Notes under the pieces: generated by a model | Seen by the model: only the letters and a program-made list of their open reading frames with translations | Databases searched by the model: none | What the model was told of the DNA's origin: nothing | Source of the DNA: a bacterium | GTDB lineage: Bacteria; Armatimonadota; Zipacnadia; Zipacnadales; Zipacnadaceae | Assembly: GCA_030607655.1 (NCBI GenBank) | Contig: JAUWJN010000125.1 | Span: 1 to 7,160, forward strand | Length of the DNA: 7,160 nt | Direction of reading: 5' to 3' | Program-made: the position numbers and the translations under genes | Part shown: positions 1-5,849 of the stretch, piece by piece | How positions within the stretch are numbered: the stretch's first letter is position 1 | Layout of the letters: each line of letters opens with the position of its first letter

Positions 1-1
1 A

Positions 2-6
2 TCCTT
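2..6 (-). promoter_or_regulatory. Probable ribosome binding site of a gene off the left edge (perhaps porA)
   Basis: After the porD stop the minus strand ends with TTAAGGAT at the window edge. AAGGA is a reasonable Shine-Dalgarno core. The only ATG and GTG codons between the porD stop and the edge are followed within a few codons by stops, so the next gene most likely starts just beyond the edge. By analogy with other four-subunit pyruvate:ferredoxin oxidoreductase operons it would be the alpha subunit, but that gene is not visible here. Confidence 0.35.
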
Positions 7-33
7 AACTCATGGAAGGAATTGGCGCACTGC

Positions 34-348
34 TTAACTACCCTCCCCGAACTCCGACTCTGGCTTCATCTCAATACAATCCTTGGGGCAGACGGCGGCG
101 CAGATGCCACAGCCTTTACAATGGTCCAGGTCAAAGCCTTGTCCTATCACCGATTCATCTTTGACAGGCACTGCGTTATCCGGACAGTAGACCCAGCAGA
201 ACAGGCAATCAATGCACTCTTCCTCGTCGCGGACGGGCCGCTGGCTGCGCCAGCCGCTGACAATATATTCCAGCGCGTTGCCGGCCTGGGGAATGTAGCC
301 GCCGGAGACCATCTCGTGCCACTTGGCATCAGGTTTATAAACACTCAT
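34..348 (-). CDS. porD: Pyruvate/2-oxoacid:ferredoxin oxidoreductase, delta subunit (2x[4Fe-4S] ferredoxin-like)
   Basis: This 104-residue protein is the small electron-transfer subunit of a pyruvate:ferredoxin oxidoreductase. The enzyme oxidatively decarboxylates pyruvate (or a related 2-oxoacid) to acyl-CoA and passes electrons to ferredoxin in the cytoplasm. Two ferredoxin-type CxxCxxCxxxCP motifs are visible: C45-C48-C51-C55 and C77-C80-C83-C87, each expected to bind one [4Fe-4S] cluster. The N-terminal tail (WHEMVSGGYIPQAGN) is typical of PorD. Length is normal for the family. The ATG overlaps the porC stop as ATGA, and a GAGGTG site lies 8 nt upstream inside porC, so translation is probably coupled. 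The exact 2-oxoacid cannot be told from this subunit; a 2-ketoisovalerate or 2-oxoglutarate version is possible. Confidence 0.95.
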   Translation of the reverse strand: MSVYKPDAKWHEMVSGGYIPQAGNALEYIVSGWRSQRPVRDEEECIDCLFCWVYCPDNAVPVKDESVIGQGFDLDHCKGCGICAAVCPKDCIEMKPESEFGEGS

Positions 349-917
349 TCGGTTTGCACCTCTTCGTAGGCTCGTTCCACAGCCTTAAGATTACTCTCGA
401 TTACTGCTGCTGCTAACTTCGCACCCAATTGCTTGCGGACCGCCGCGTTAGCGCCCTCCAGCGTAAGCACATCGCTGACTTTCGCCACTGCTCCTAGCAT
501 CGGGGTATTGGGAATGTTGCGCCCAATGGTATCCAGAGCAATCTGGGTCGCGTCTACCGTGCAGACCTGGGCCGGCGGATTGCCCAGAAGTTGGCGCATT
601 TGCTGGGGCGACTCGGAGCTGTTGACAATGATGACGCCGTCCTCGGCGACGCCGGCGGCCACCTCCTCCGTGCTCACCAACGACGAATCAAGCACCACCA
701 CAATCTCCGGACTTGTTATGCCCGAGCGCAGCCGGATAGGGCCATCAGAAATACGCACATACGAGCGCATCGGCGCGCCGCGGCGCTCGGGACCATACGC
801 GGGAAAGGCCTGCACCTGCCAGCCGGCTTCAGCGGCGGCCACCGCCATAATATAGCTGGCAGTCTTAGCCCCCTGGCCGCCGCGACCGTGCCAGCGAACT
901 TCAGTTAATGTTGCCAT
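345..917 (-). CDS. porC: Pyruvate/2-oxoacid:ferredoxin oxidoreductase, gamma subunit
   Basis: This 190-residue protein is the gamma subunit of the 2-oxoacid:ferredoxin oxidoreductase complex, which makes acyl-CoA, CO2 and reduced ferredoxin. The N-terminal GRGGQGAKTAS stretch (residues 11-21) is the family hallmark, followed by FPAYGPERRGAPM (residues 38-50), which is also well conserved. Length matches stand-alone gamma subunits, so this is the multi-subunit form and not the large fused enzyme. I chose the ATG at 917 because AAGGAGG (924-930) sits 6 nt before it; a TTG one codon upstream is also possible. It is the first visible por gene, 61 bp after the phospholipase D-like gene, and overlaps porD by 4 nt. 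I see no terminator in the upstream gap, so it may be read from the recR side. Confidence 0.95.
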   Translation of the reverse strand: MATLTEVRWHGRGGQGAKTASYIMAVAAAEAGWQVQAFPAYGPERRGAPMRSYVRISDGPIRLRSGITSPEIVVVLDSSLVSTEEVAAGVAEDGVIIVNSSESPQQMRQLLGNPPAQVCTVDATQIALDTIGRNIPNTPMLGAVAKVSDVLTLEGANAAVRKQLGAKLAAAVIESNLKAVERAYEEVQTE

Positions 918-978
918 CAAAGTCCTCCTTCACAACTCACTTAATCGCAGAATCTAGTGTCGGCAATCGTTTGGATTA

Positions 979-1542
979 TTATTGGGCTCTTACGGCTGCA
1001 GTTAACTCGGGGCTGAATGCCTGCGTCCAGAAGTAGCGAAAGCGATTTTTGTAGCGCTGGGCAATATCCTCGCGATGGATGCACACCAGGTTCTCGTCAT
1101 TACGTTCGTAAGCTGATTTGCTCCAGTTGTACGACCCGGTCAGAACCAACATGTCATCAATAACCGCAAACTTGTTGTGCATTATGTACCGATTACTGCT
1201 GATACGCACCGGGACTCCCTGCTCGGCCAGATGTCGGGACTGGGAATATTTCTGATTTACCTGGGAACGGTCCAGGTAGACGTAAGTAGCTACGCCACGG
1301 CGGTGTGCCCGCAGTACCGCCTCAGCTAGCTGCGGGTCGGTAAAGTAATACAGTGCAATATGGAGGGACTGCTGAGCCTCATTAAGCGAGCGGATAATAG
1401 CTGTCTGAGGATCATCTATCCGGGAGAAATATACTACAATATCCTCCGGCTGGGCCCGGCCGGCATAAGGCAGCAGAGCCACGGCCACGACTACTGCTGC
1501 AAACAGCGTCCCGCCTATCAATATACTCCGCTTAGCCATCAT
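979..1542 (-). CDS. Single-HKD phospholipase D / Nuc-like protein, exported or membrane-anchored
   Basis: This is a small phosphodiesterase of the PLD superfamily, about 186-187 residues, close to the length of Nuc-type endonucleases. Residues 5-27 (counting from the ATG at 1539) are hydrophobic with a basic MAKR start and an AGRAQ site after them, so it is a signal peptide or N-terminal anchor and the enzyme should act outside the cytoplasm. The active-site motif is H121-N-K123-x4-D128, followed by G135-SYNWS and a downstream E149-N150. Having only one HKD motif, it would have to dimerise, as known for Nuc. Substrate could be DNA or phospholipid; the sequence does not decide. GGAGG (1547-1551) lies 4 nt before the ATG at 1542, which overlaps the recR stop as TGATG, and 7 nt before the ATG at 1539; either may be used. 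Placement between recR and porC is not one I recognise as conserved. Confidence 0.88.
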   Translation of the reverse strand: MMAKRSILIGGTLFAAVVVAVALLPYAGRAQPEDIVVYFSRIDDPQTAIIRSLNEAQQSLHIALYYFTDPQLAEAVLRAHRRGVATYVYLDRSQVNQKYSQSRHLAEQGVPVRISSNRYIMHNKFAVIDDMLVLTGSYNWSKSAYERNDENLVCIHREDIAQRYKNRFRYFWTQAFSPELTAAVRAQ

Positions 1543-2153
1543 CAATCCTCCATTACCGTCCGGCCGCGCAGGGACCGGGCGAGGGTAACCTGATCCGCAT
1601 AATCCAGGTCGCCACCCACGGGCAATCCCAGGGCGATGCGACTAACCTGAGGCGCACCGGGCAGCGCCACGATAAATTGCCGGATATACTCCGCCGTGGC
1701 GTCGCCTTCTACTGTCGGGCTGGTGGCCAGGATTATCTCCTGCGGGGAGGTCTCCTTGATTCGCTGGATAAGCTCGGTGATACGCAGGTCGGAGGGCTTA
1801 ATACTCTCCACCGGTGACAGGGCACCGCCCAGCACATGATACAGGCCCTGATACTCTCCAGCCCGCTCCAGAGCCATCAGGTCACTGGCCTCCTCCACTA
1901 CGCAGATAATCGCGTGGTCGCGGCGGGCGTCCTCGCAGATGGGGCACAACTCCCCCAGGCAGTAGTTATAACACTGCCGGCAAAGAGATATTTCCTCCTT
2001 CAGGTCCAGGACCGCCTCGCCCAGAGCCTTTACATTCTCTTCCGGAGCACGAAGCAAAAAAAAGGCGAGGCGTTGGGCACTTTTGGGACCTATCCCCGGC
2101 AGTTTCTCTAGCTGTTCTATGAGTTTTTGTATCGGCGGGGCATATCGCAACAT
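1542..2153 (-). CDS. recR: Recombination mediator protein RecR
   Basis: RecR, with RecO (and RecF), helps load RecA onto single-stranded DNA coated with SSB at gaps and stalled forks. The 203-residue length is typical. In order the protein shows a helix-hairpin-helix (LEKLPGIGPKSAQRLAF, residues 15-31), a zinc finger (C58, C61, C70, C73), a Toprim domain starting at VVEEASDLMALE (residues 85-96), the ATSPTVEGDATAEY segment (143-156, usually ATNPTVEGEATA) and the C-terminal GLPVGGDLDYADQVTLARSL region. It lies 24 bp after ybaB in the familiar dnaX-ybaB-recR order. No clear Shine-Dalgarno precedes the ATG, so translation may rely on coupling to ybaB. Codons 31-33 include a run of eight T (2056-2063 on the plus strand as A), which could slip but leaves the frame intact as read. 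Confidence 0.97.
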   Translation of the reverse strand: MLRYAPPIQKLIEQLEKLPGIGPKSAQRLAFFLLRAPEENVKALGEAVLDLKEEISLCRQCYNYCLGELCPICEDARRDHAIICVVEEASDLMALERAGEYQGLYHVLGGALSPVESIKPSDLRITELIQRIKETSPQEIILATSPTVEGDATAEYIRQFIVALPGAPQVSRIALGLPVGGDLDYADQVTLARSLRGRTVMED

Positions 2154-2177
2154 TAACTAAACCCAGGTTCAGGGACA

Positions 2178-2510
2178 TTAGAAGATATCGGGTAAGTCTA
2201 CTCCGAGGCTGCCCAGCGGTGTGGAGCTCATAATCCGCTCGCGCTTGAGTTCCGAAGCCTTGCGCAGTGCCTCGCGCACTGCGGCACACACCAGGTCCTG
2301 CAGCAGTTCCACGTCATCGGGGTCTACCACTTGGGGGTCTATGCAGACCTCAGTTACCTCGCCCATCCCCGTAATCTTTACCTTCACGGCTCCGCCGCCC
2401 GCTGACCCTTCCATCTCGGCAACGGATAGCTGCTCCATCGCCTCGGCCAGCCCCTCCTGAAAGCTCGCAAGTTGGTTCTGTATCATAGCTTGGATTGGAT
2501 TTCGCATCAT
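2178..2510 (-). CDS. ybaB: YbaB/EbfC family nucleoid-associated protein
   Basis: This 110-residue protein belongs to the YbaB/EbfC family, small dimeric DNA-binding proteins thought to bind the nucleoid. The gene is usually found between dnaX and recR, as here. Visible family features are the N-terminal helix rich in M and Q (MIQNQLASFQEGLAEAMEQLS), a Gly-rich turn followed by a beta strand (GSAGGGAVKVKITGMGEVTEVCIDP) and a long C-terminal helix (DDVELLQDLVCAAVREALRKASEL). It begins directly after the dnaX TAA. GAGGG, inside the end of dnaX, is 4 nt from the first ATG (2510) and 7 nt from the second (2507); the second is the better-spaced start. Its exact role in replication or repair is not settled for the family. 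Confidence 0.93.
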   Translation of the reverse strand: MMRNPIQAMIQNQLASFQEGLAEAMEQLSVAEMEGSAGGGAVKVKITGMGEVTEVCIDPQVVDPDDVELLQDLVCAAVREALRKASELKRERIMSSTPLGSLGVDLPDIF

Positions 2511-4154
2511 TTATCCCTCGGTAATCTCTTCGCTTCCCTCAAATAGTTGCAACGTCTGGTCTATGACCTGTTGAACAACGTCATTGGTCGGTGGGGTAGG
2601 AGCAGGCGGGGCTGAATCGTCTACTGGAGGTCGTTGGGCCTCACTAGTTACCTCAGCCTGCTCAACTGCCCCCCGCCGGCACTCCAATTTCAACCGCTTT
2701 CCCAATAGTTTCGCCAAAGCCTCCTCCACAATGTCACGGTACGTGTCCTTGATCCTATTGTAATGGAATTCGTTCTGAAAGTCTATGACAAGTCTGTTGT
2801 CGTTTACGGCAGTCGGATAGTTCAAATCCTCGTCAGATTTGCCGTCGTTTATCATTGCCCACACGGACATGTGCCCACTCCTCTTAAGCTCATACGCTAA
2901 TTGCAGCCAGCGTTCCCGCACCGCCTGCAAAGTAAGCGGGCCCTCGGGCGGTGCTGCCGGTGGCGGTGGTGGCTCCTTCGCCGGAGGCGGCGCAGGCTTC
3001 TCAGCCTTGGCGGGCGGGGCAGGCGCGGCTTTCTGGGCGGGAGTTGCTGATGCCGGCGCCGCCACGGGCTGAGACTCGGCGGCCTCGGTCAGAATTAGCT
3101 CCACGAGTAGCGCTTGCTGACTGGTAGTTCTCAGTTCCTGCTGAGTCTCAGCAAGGCTATGGATAATCTGCAGTATCCGCGCGCTCCCCAATTGCTGGGC
3201 CTGCTGACGCATCTGCTCCTGGCCGCCCTCGCTCAGTTGTAGCCACTGCTCGGATTCCGCTCCAATACTGAGCCGCAGCAAGTCGCGGAAGTAGACAGTT
3301 AGATCGAGCAGGAATTGCGCCAGGTCCTTGCCACTGGCAACCAGGTCGTCAACTGCGGCAAATAGCCCAGGCATCTCTCCAGCAGCGATTAGCCCGGCCA
3401 CTTGAGCCAGCAGTTCCGCCTCGGTTACCCCCAGCACTGTATTGACGGCAGTTATGTCAACGGGGCCCTCGCTGTAGGCTACTACCTGGTCAAAAATGCT
3501 CTCGGCATTGCGCATCGCCCCATCAGCCGCCTGAGCAATCGCGGCGAGCGCCGTGTCGTCTATCTGTATATTCTCGGCCTCGGCAATCTTGCGCAACGCG
3601 TCAACCATCAGCCCCACCGGTATAGCGCGGAAGTCAAACCGCTGGCAGCGCGACAGGATGGTAGGCAGCATTTTGTGAGGCTCAGTGGTCGCCAGGATAA
3701 AGAAACTGTGCGACGGCGGCTCCTCCAAAGTCTTTAGTAGAGCATTGGAGGCCGGGTCAGTTAGCATATGAGCTTCGTCAAGGATGTAAACCTTGTAGCG
3801 CGCCTCGCCGGGGCCGTACTGGATCTTCTCGCGCAGGTCCCTGATGTCATCAATACCCCGGTTAGAGGCGGCGTCTATTTCCTTGACATCCATACAACGG
3901 CTTTCCTGTATAGCGCGGCAGATGCTGCACTCGCCGCAGGGATGGGCGGTAGGCCCCTGCTCACAGTTCAGGGCTTTGGCGAGAATGCGCGCCGTGGAGG
4001 TCTTGCCGGTGCCGCGGGGGCCGGCAAATATGTAGCCACGGGCCACGCGCTCCTGGGCCACGGCATTCATCAGCGTCTGGCTGACATGCTGCTGCCCAAT
4101 AATCTCCTCAAACGTCTGCGGTCTGTATTTTAAGGCAAATGGTATGTAGGTCAT
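2511..4154 (-). CDS. dnaX: DNA polymerase III, tau (gamma/tau) subunit
   Basis: This is the clamp-loader ATPase that loads the beta sliding clamp and, as tau, ties polymerase and helicase together at the fork. It is 547 residues, a normal tau length. Motifs in order: Walker A GPRGTGKT (45-52), zinc-binding C64, C73, C76 and C79, Walker B ILDEAH (124-129), sensor 1 TTEPHK (156-161), SRC arginine finger (168-170) and sensor 2 GAMRNAES (212-219). Then come domain III helices to about 360, a Pro/Ala-rich linker (362-405) and a tau-type C-terminal region (about 407-495). I saw no clear A-rich slippery site for making gamma. The ATG start matches the family N-terminus (FALKYRPQTFEEIIGQ), but no Shine-Dalgarno precedes it. 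Upstream, 37 bp away, is hicA. The first ~100 bp are duplicated at 4729-4925. Confidence 0.97.
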   Translation of the reverse strand: MTYIPFALKYRPQTFEEIIGQQHVSQTLMNAVAQERVARGYIFAGPRGTGKTSTARILAKALNCEQGPTAHPCGECSICRAIQESRCMDVKEIDAASNRGIDDIRDLREKIQYGPGEARYKVYILDEAHMLTDPASNALLKTLEEPPSHSFFILATTEPHKMLPTILSRCQRFDFRAIPVGLMVDALRKIAEAENIQIDDTALAAIAQAADGAMRNAESIFDQVVAYSEGPVDITAVNTVLGVTEAELLAQVAGLIAAGEMPGLFAAVDDLVASGKDLAQFLLDLTVYFRDLLRLSIGAESEQWLQLSEGGQEQMRQQAQQLGSARILQIIHSLAETQQELRTTSQQALLVELILTEAAESQPVAAPASATPAQKAAPAPPAKAEKPAPPPAKEPPPPPAAPPEGPLTLQAVRERWLQLAYELKRSGHMSVWAMINDGKSDEDLNYPTAVNDNRLVIDFQNEFHYNRIKDTYRDIVEEALAKLLGKRLKLECRRGAVEQAEVTSEAQRPPVDDSAPPAPTPPTNDVVQQVIDQTLQLFEGSEEITEG

Positions 4155-4156
4155 TG
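4053..4156 (-). repeat. Direct repeat, copy 1: 5' end of the intact dnaX
   Basis: This stretch, the first ~34 codons of dnaX plus two bases before the ATG, recurs at 4729-4925 in the same orientation. Block A (4064-4100) is identical over 37 bp to 4740-4776. Block B (4101-4156) matches 4870-4925 at 52 of 56 positions. Similarity fades into 4053-4063, where 6 of 11 positions agree and most differences are transitions. Upstream of the start codon the two copies are unrelated. The two copies flank hicBA. Confidence 0.93.
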
Positions 4157-4191
4157 TTATTCAGTCTTACGCTCAAAGTGTGACATCAGCT

Positions 4192-4422
4192 TCACCGTAG
4201 CAGGCGATGCAGTTCGTCTACCGTAAGCCCCGCCTGCTGGAGAATACCCCGCAGGGTGCCTGGTGGAATATCTCTGCCACCATGTAGCGGTACCACAGCA
4301 CACCGTCTGGTCTCGCGGTTAATTAAGACTGCGTGGCTGCCTCGCTGACGGTCAAAGGTGAATCCAGCCCGCTCAAGAGCCTTCATCACCTGGCGACCAG
4401 TCAATACGGGTAGCTTAGGCAA
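4192..4422 (-). CDS. hicA: HicA family mRNA interferase toxin
   Basis: HicA toxins are small double-stranded-RNA-binding-fold ribonucleases that cleave mRNA and arrest growth until bound by HicB. This 76-residue protein has the family pattern: LTGRQVMKALERAGF at residues 7-21, the RQRGSH segment with catalytic-type H30, then VPLHGG and the PPGTLRGILQQAGL helix (53-66). Length is normal and no key residue is missing. The start is a TTG at 4422, with GGAGGAGG (4432-4439) 9 nt upstream; the TTG overlaps the end of hicB by 8 nt, so translation should be coupled. The order is antitoxin first, toxin second, reverse of the classic E. coli hicAB. Its stop lies 37 bp before dnaX, so read-through could reach the replication operon. 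Confidence 0.92.
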   Translation of the reverse strand: MPKLPVLTGRQVMKALERAGFTFDRQRGSHAVLINRETRRCAVVPLHGGRDIPPGTLRGILQQAGLTVDELHRLLR

Positions 4423-4681
4423 CCACTTCTGCCTCCTCCACCGTCAGTTTGTAAATGGAAGCCTCAACTGCCTCGTCCAGGCTCACGTTGACCGAAGCCA
4501 CATCGGGCGGAATCGCTTCTCCCAGGACCTGCAAGCCCTCCAAGTAGGCCAGAATGGCTTCTTCGGCCATGTGCAGGGCCTCGGGGAGACTTTCGCCAAA
4601 AGTGGCACAGCCGCTTAGAGCCGGTACTACCACCGAATAGCGTCCGTCCTTCTCCTTAAGTAGCACCACAGTGTAAGTCAC
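4415..4681 (-). CDS. hicB: HicB family antitoxin (short form)
   Basis: HicB binds HicA and blocks its ribonuclease site. The protein begins with the usual partial RNase-H-like fold: YTVVLLKEKDGRYSVVVPAL then SGCATFGESLPEALHMAEEAI. I chose the GTG at 4681 (88 residues) because AGGAGGT-type AGGAGG (4690-4695) lies at good spacing and the protein then starts exactly at the family strand. A GTG at 4711 would add ten residues (98 aa) but has no good site. After about residue 60 the tail (VNVSLDEAVEASIYKLTVEEAEVV) is short, and I do not see a ribbon-helix-helix or helix-turn-helix domain. Autoregulation through a HicB DNA-binding domain may therefore be absent. Its upstream region is the broken dnaX copy, so its promoter is unusual or shared. 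Confidence 0.9.
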   Translation of the reverse strand: MTYTVVLLKEKDGRYSVVVPALSGCATFGESLPEALHMAEEAILAYLEGLQVLGEAIPPDVASVNVSLDEAVEASIYKLTVEEAEVVA

Positions 4682-4688
4682 CTGTCTC

Positions 4689-4695
4689 ACCTCCT
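4689..4695 (-). promoter_or_regulatory. Ribosome binding site that decides the hicB start
   Basis: The minus strand reads AGGAGGT here, 7 nt before the GTG at 4681. This favours the 88-residue HicB over the longer 98-residue reading from the GTG at 4711. Confidence 0.7.
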
Positions 4696-4728
4696 GGCTG
4701 AACTTTTCCACAGTTTGCTATGCTCACG

Positions 4729-4925
4729 CTGAACTATGCCATTCATCAGCGTCTGGCTGACATGCTGCTGCCCAATTCAGCCGTCGTCCGCCTTAGCCGA
4801 TTCAGCCGACGCAGCCGAGGCTGCTTTGGCGAAGTCTGCAGGCATCGGCGGACTATGGCGAAGTCGGCTAATCTCCTCAAACCTCTGCGGCCTGTATTTT
4901 AAGGCAAATGGTGTGTAGGGCATTG
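4729..4925 (-). pseudogene. Broken 5' fragment of dnaX, interrupted by a 93-bp insert
   Basis: Read on the minus strand from the ATG at 4923 the fragment encodes MPYTPFALKYRPQRFEEI, nearly the first 18 residues of DnaX. It then enters a foreign 31-codon insert that ends in TGA (4777-4779), giving a 48-residue open frame. After the insert the dnaX homology resumes (IGQQHVSQTLMN) and fades out near 4729. Three of the four changes in block B alter the protein (T2P, I4T, T14R), as expected without selection. No ATPase motif is present, so it cannot act as a clamp loader. It is a remnant and not a gene, though its 48-residue frame or its DNA could still serve as leader or promoter for hicBA. Confidence 0.9.
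4777..4869. mobile_element. 93-bp palindrome-rich insert in the dnaX fragment (MITE- or REP-like)
   Basis: The insert lies between the two AAT triplets that are adjacent in intact dnaX, so its borders are known to within a few bases. It has imperfect inverted ends (AGCCG at 4779-4783 and CGGCT at 4865-4869), a hairpin GCAGCC-GA-GGCTGC (4811-4824), three AGCCGA units 9 bp apart (4795, 4804, 4813) and a 10-bp direct repeat TGGCGAAGTC (4827-4836, 4856-4865). No target-site duplication is evident and it is far too short to encode a transposase. It resembles non-autonomous palindromic elements. A core TCCGCCG..GC.TGC is shared with the repeat at 6781-6842 on the same strand. Confidence 0.65.
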
Positions 4926-4978
4926 TGGTCTAAATAGGCATGCCATAGTGGTCAATGTTTGGTATTAGCTAATCGTCG

Positions 4979-5848
4979 CTATCGGTAGCTTGTCTGGCGC
5001 TCTTCGCCTTCGTTGATTACAAAGATAACTTTGGCGTGCGCTCTGTAAGTGCGGTTGTTGAAACTGAAAACCACCAAGTCCTGGTCACTTATTTCTTCAC
5101 GGCTCAGCGCGCTGTTTAGCTTCGTGCGAATGAGGTCTATGTTACGCTTCAGCTTCCAAGAATCCTGGGGACTCTGCGCGTCATGCACTACAACGAACAT
5201 ACGATTATCAGCGCCGAAGCGTTGAGCCCCCTGGTTTTCGTAATACCATTTTGCAAGAGTTGCTGGCTCCCGTTGCAAACTGTCGAATCGGTTGTAAAAC
5301 TCGTCTGGAATTACCGTTGTTTTCAAGTCAAATGGCTGGCCCCTGAAGAAAATATCGACTCCTTTTACGTTCTTGAGGGTGGGGACAACGTTGCCATGCC
5401 GCGATATGACATCTTCGATCAGCCAGGTGCTCCAAGTATTGTACCAGGAGCATATGGTGTACTGGATTACAGCAGAACTGAGTTTGCTCTGCGCTGCTTG
5501 GACAACCTCTGAATACCGCAGGTATTGGCGAGTAAAGTTTCGCTGTATATACCCGTCCAACTGTCCCTGTGTGCAGGGCCACTCATATGAGCTAACTTGT
5601 GATAGTTCGGCAGCGAGCTGCGCACGCGAAAGTCCTCGAAGATCCTCATTAGCCTGCTGGACATACAAAGCCCGTATCGCTGCATCTATCTCATTCGTAG
5701 GCACATCGGCGGCTATCACTTTTTCAATCAAATCGCTCTTAGTGCCAGACGTGGCGATGCCCCAATCGGCACATAACCCCTCTAGATGCGACCTCTTAAG
5801 TGAATCCAGTTTCATACACGTAACGGTAGGAGAGTCGAGAATGGCCAC
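4979..5848 (-). CDS. Probable type II restriction endonuclease: SAP-like domain plus PD-(D/E)XK nuclease
   Basis: This 289-residue protein follows a DNA methyltransferase and is best read as its partner endonuclease. Residues 15-45 (LKRSHLEGLCADWG...TKSDLIEKVI) fit a SAP domain, a helix-extended-helix DNA-binding fold. A similar weaker segment lies at 72-83. The middle is helical. The core E145...VKGVD165IFFRGQPFD174LK176TT has the spacing of a PD-(D/E)XK active site, with D165, D174 and K176 as the likely metal and catalytic residues and E145 on the preceding helix. The start is GTG at 5848, one base after the methyltransferase stop, with AGGGGA (5857-5862) upstream; an ATG at 5815 is possible but lacks a site. 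The recognition sequence cannot be read. Without the neighbour I would call it only a nuclease. Confidence 0.78.
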   Translation of the reverse strand: MAILDSPTVTCMKLDSLKRSHLEGLCADWGIATSGTKSDLIEKVIAADVPTNEIDAAIRALYVQQANEDLRGLSRAQLAAELSQVSSYEWPCTQGQLDGYIQRNFTRQYLRYSEVVQAAQSKLSSAVIQYTICSWYNTWSTWLIEDVISRHGNVVPTLKNVKGVDIFFRGQPFDLKTTVIPDEFYNRFDSLQREPATLAKWYYENQGAQRFGADNRMFVVVHDAQSPQDSWKLKRNIDLIRTKLNSALSREEISDQDLVVFSFNNRTYRAHAKVIFVINEGEERQTSYR

Positions 5849-5849
5849 A

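Noticed and set aside
918..978. Possible promoter for porC (TTGCCG, 16 bp, TTAAGT on the minus strand)
   Set aside because: Both boxes are weak matches and such pairs occur by chance in a gap of this size. I could not support a separate por promoter.
2511..4154. Programmed frameshift site for a short gamma product of dnaX
   Set aside because: I found no A-rich slippery heptamer with a following hairpin in the right frame, so there is no support for a gamma form.
4720..4918. Plus-strand open frames of about 60 codons over the dnaX fossil
   Set aside because: They run antisense to the dnaX-derived sequence, have no ribosome binding site and match no family I know. The dnaX homology explains the sequence.
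4921..4953. CATTGTGGTC and CATAGTGGTC, 23 bp apart, as an operator pair
   Set aside because: The first copy overlaps the dnaX-derived start codon, HicB here lacks an obvious DNA-binding domain, and a 9-of-10 match is weak evidence.
4926..4978. Possible promoter TTGACC...TATTTA before the dnaX fossil
   Set aside because: The spacer is only 13 bp, too short for a normal sigma-70 promoter. A TATTTA box alone is too common to call.
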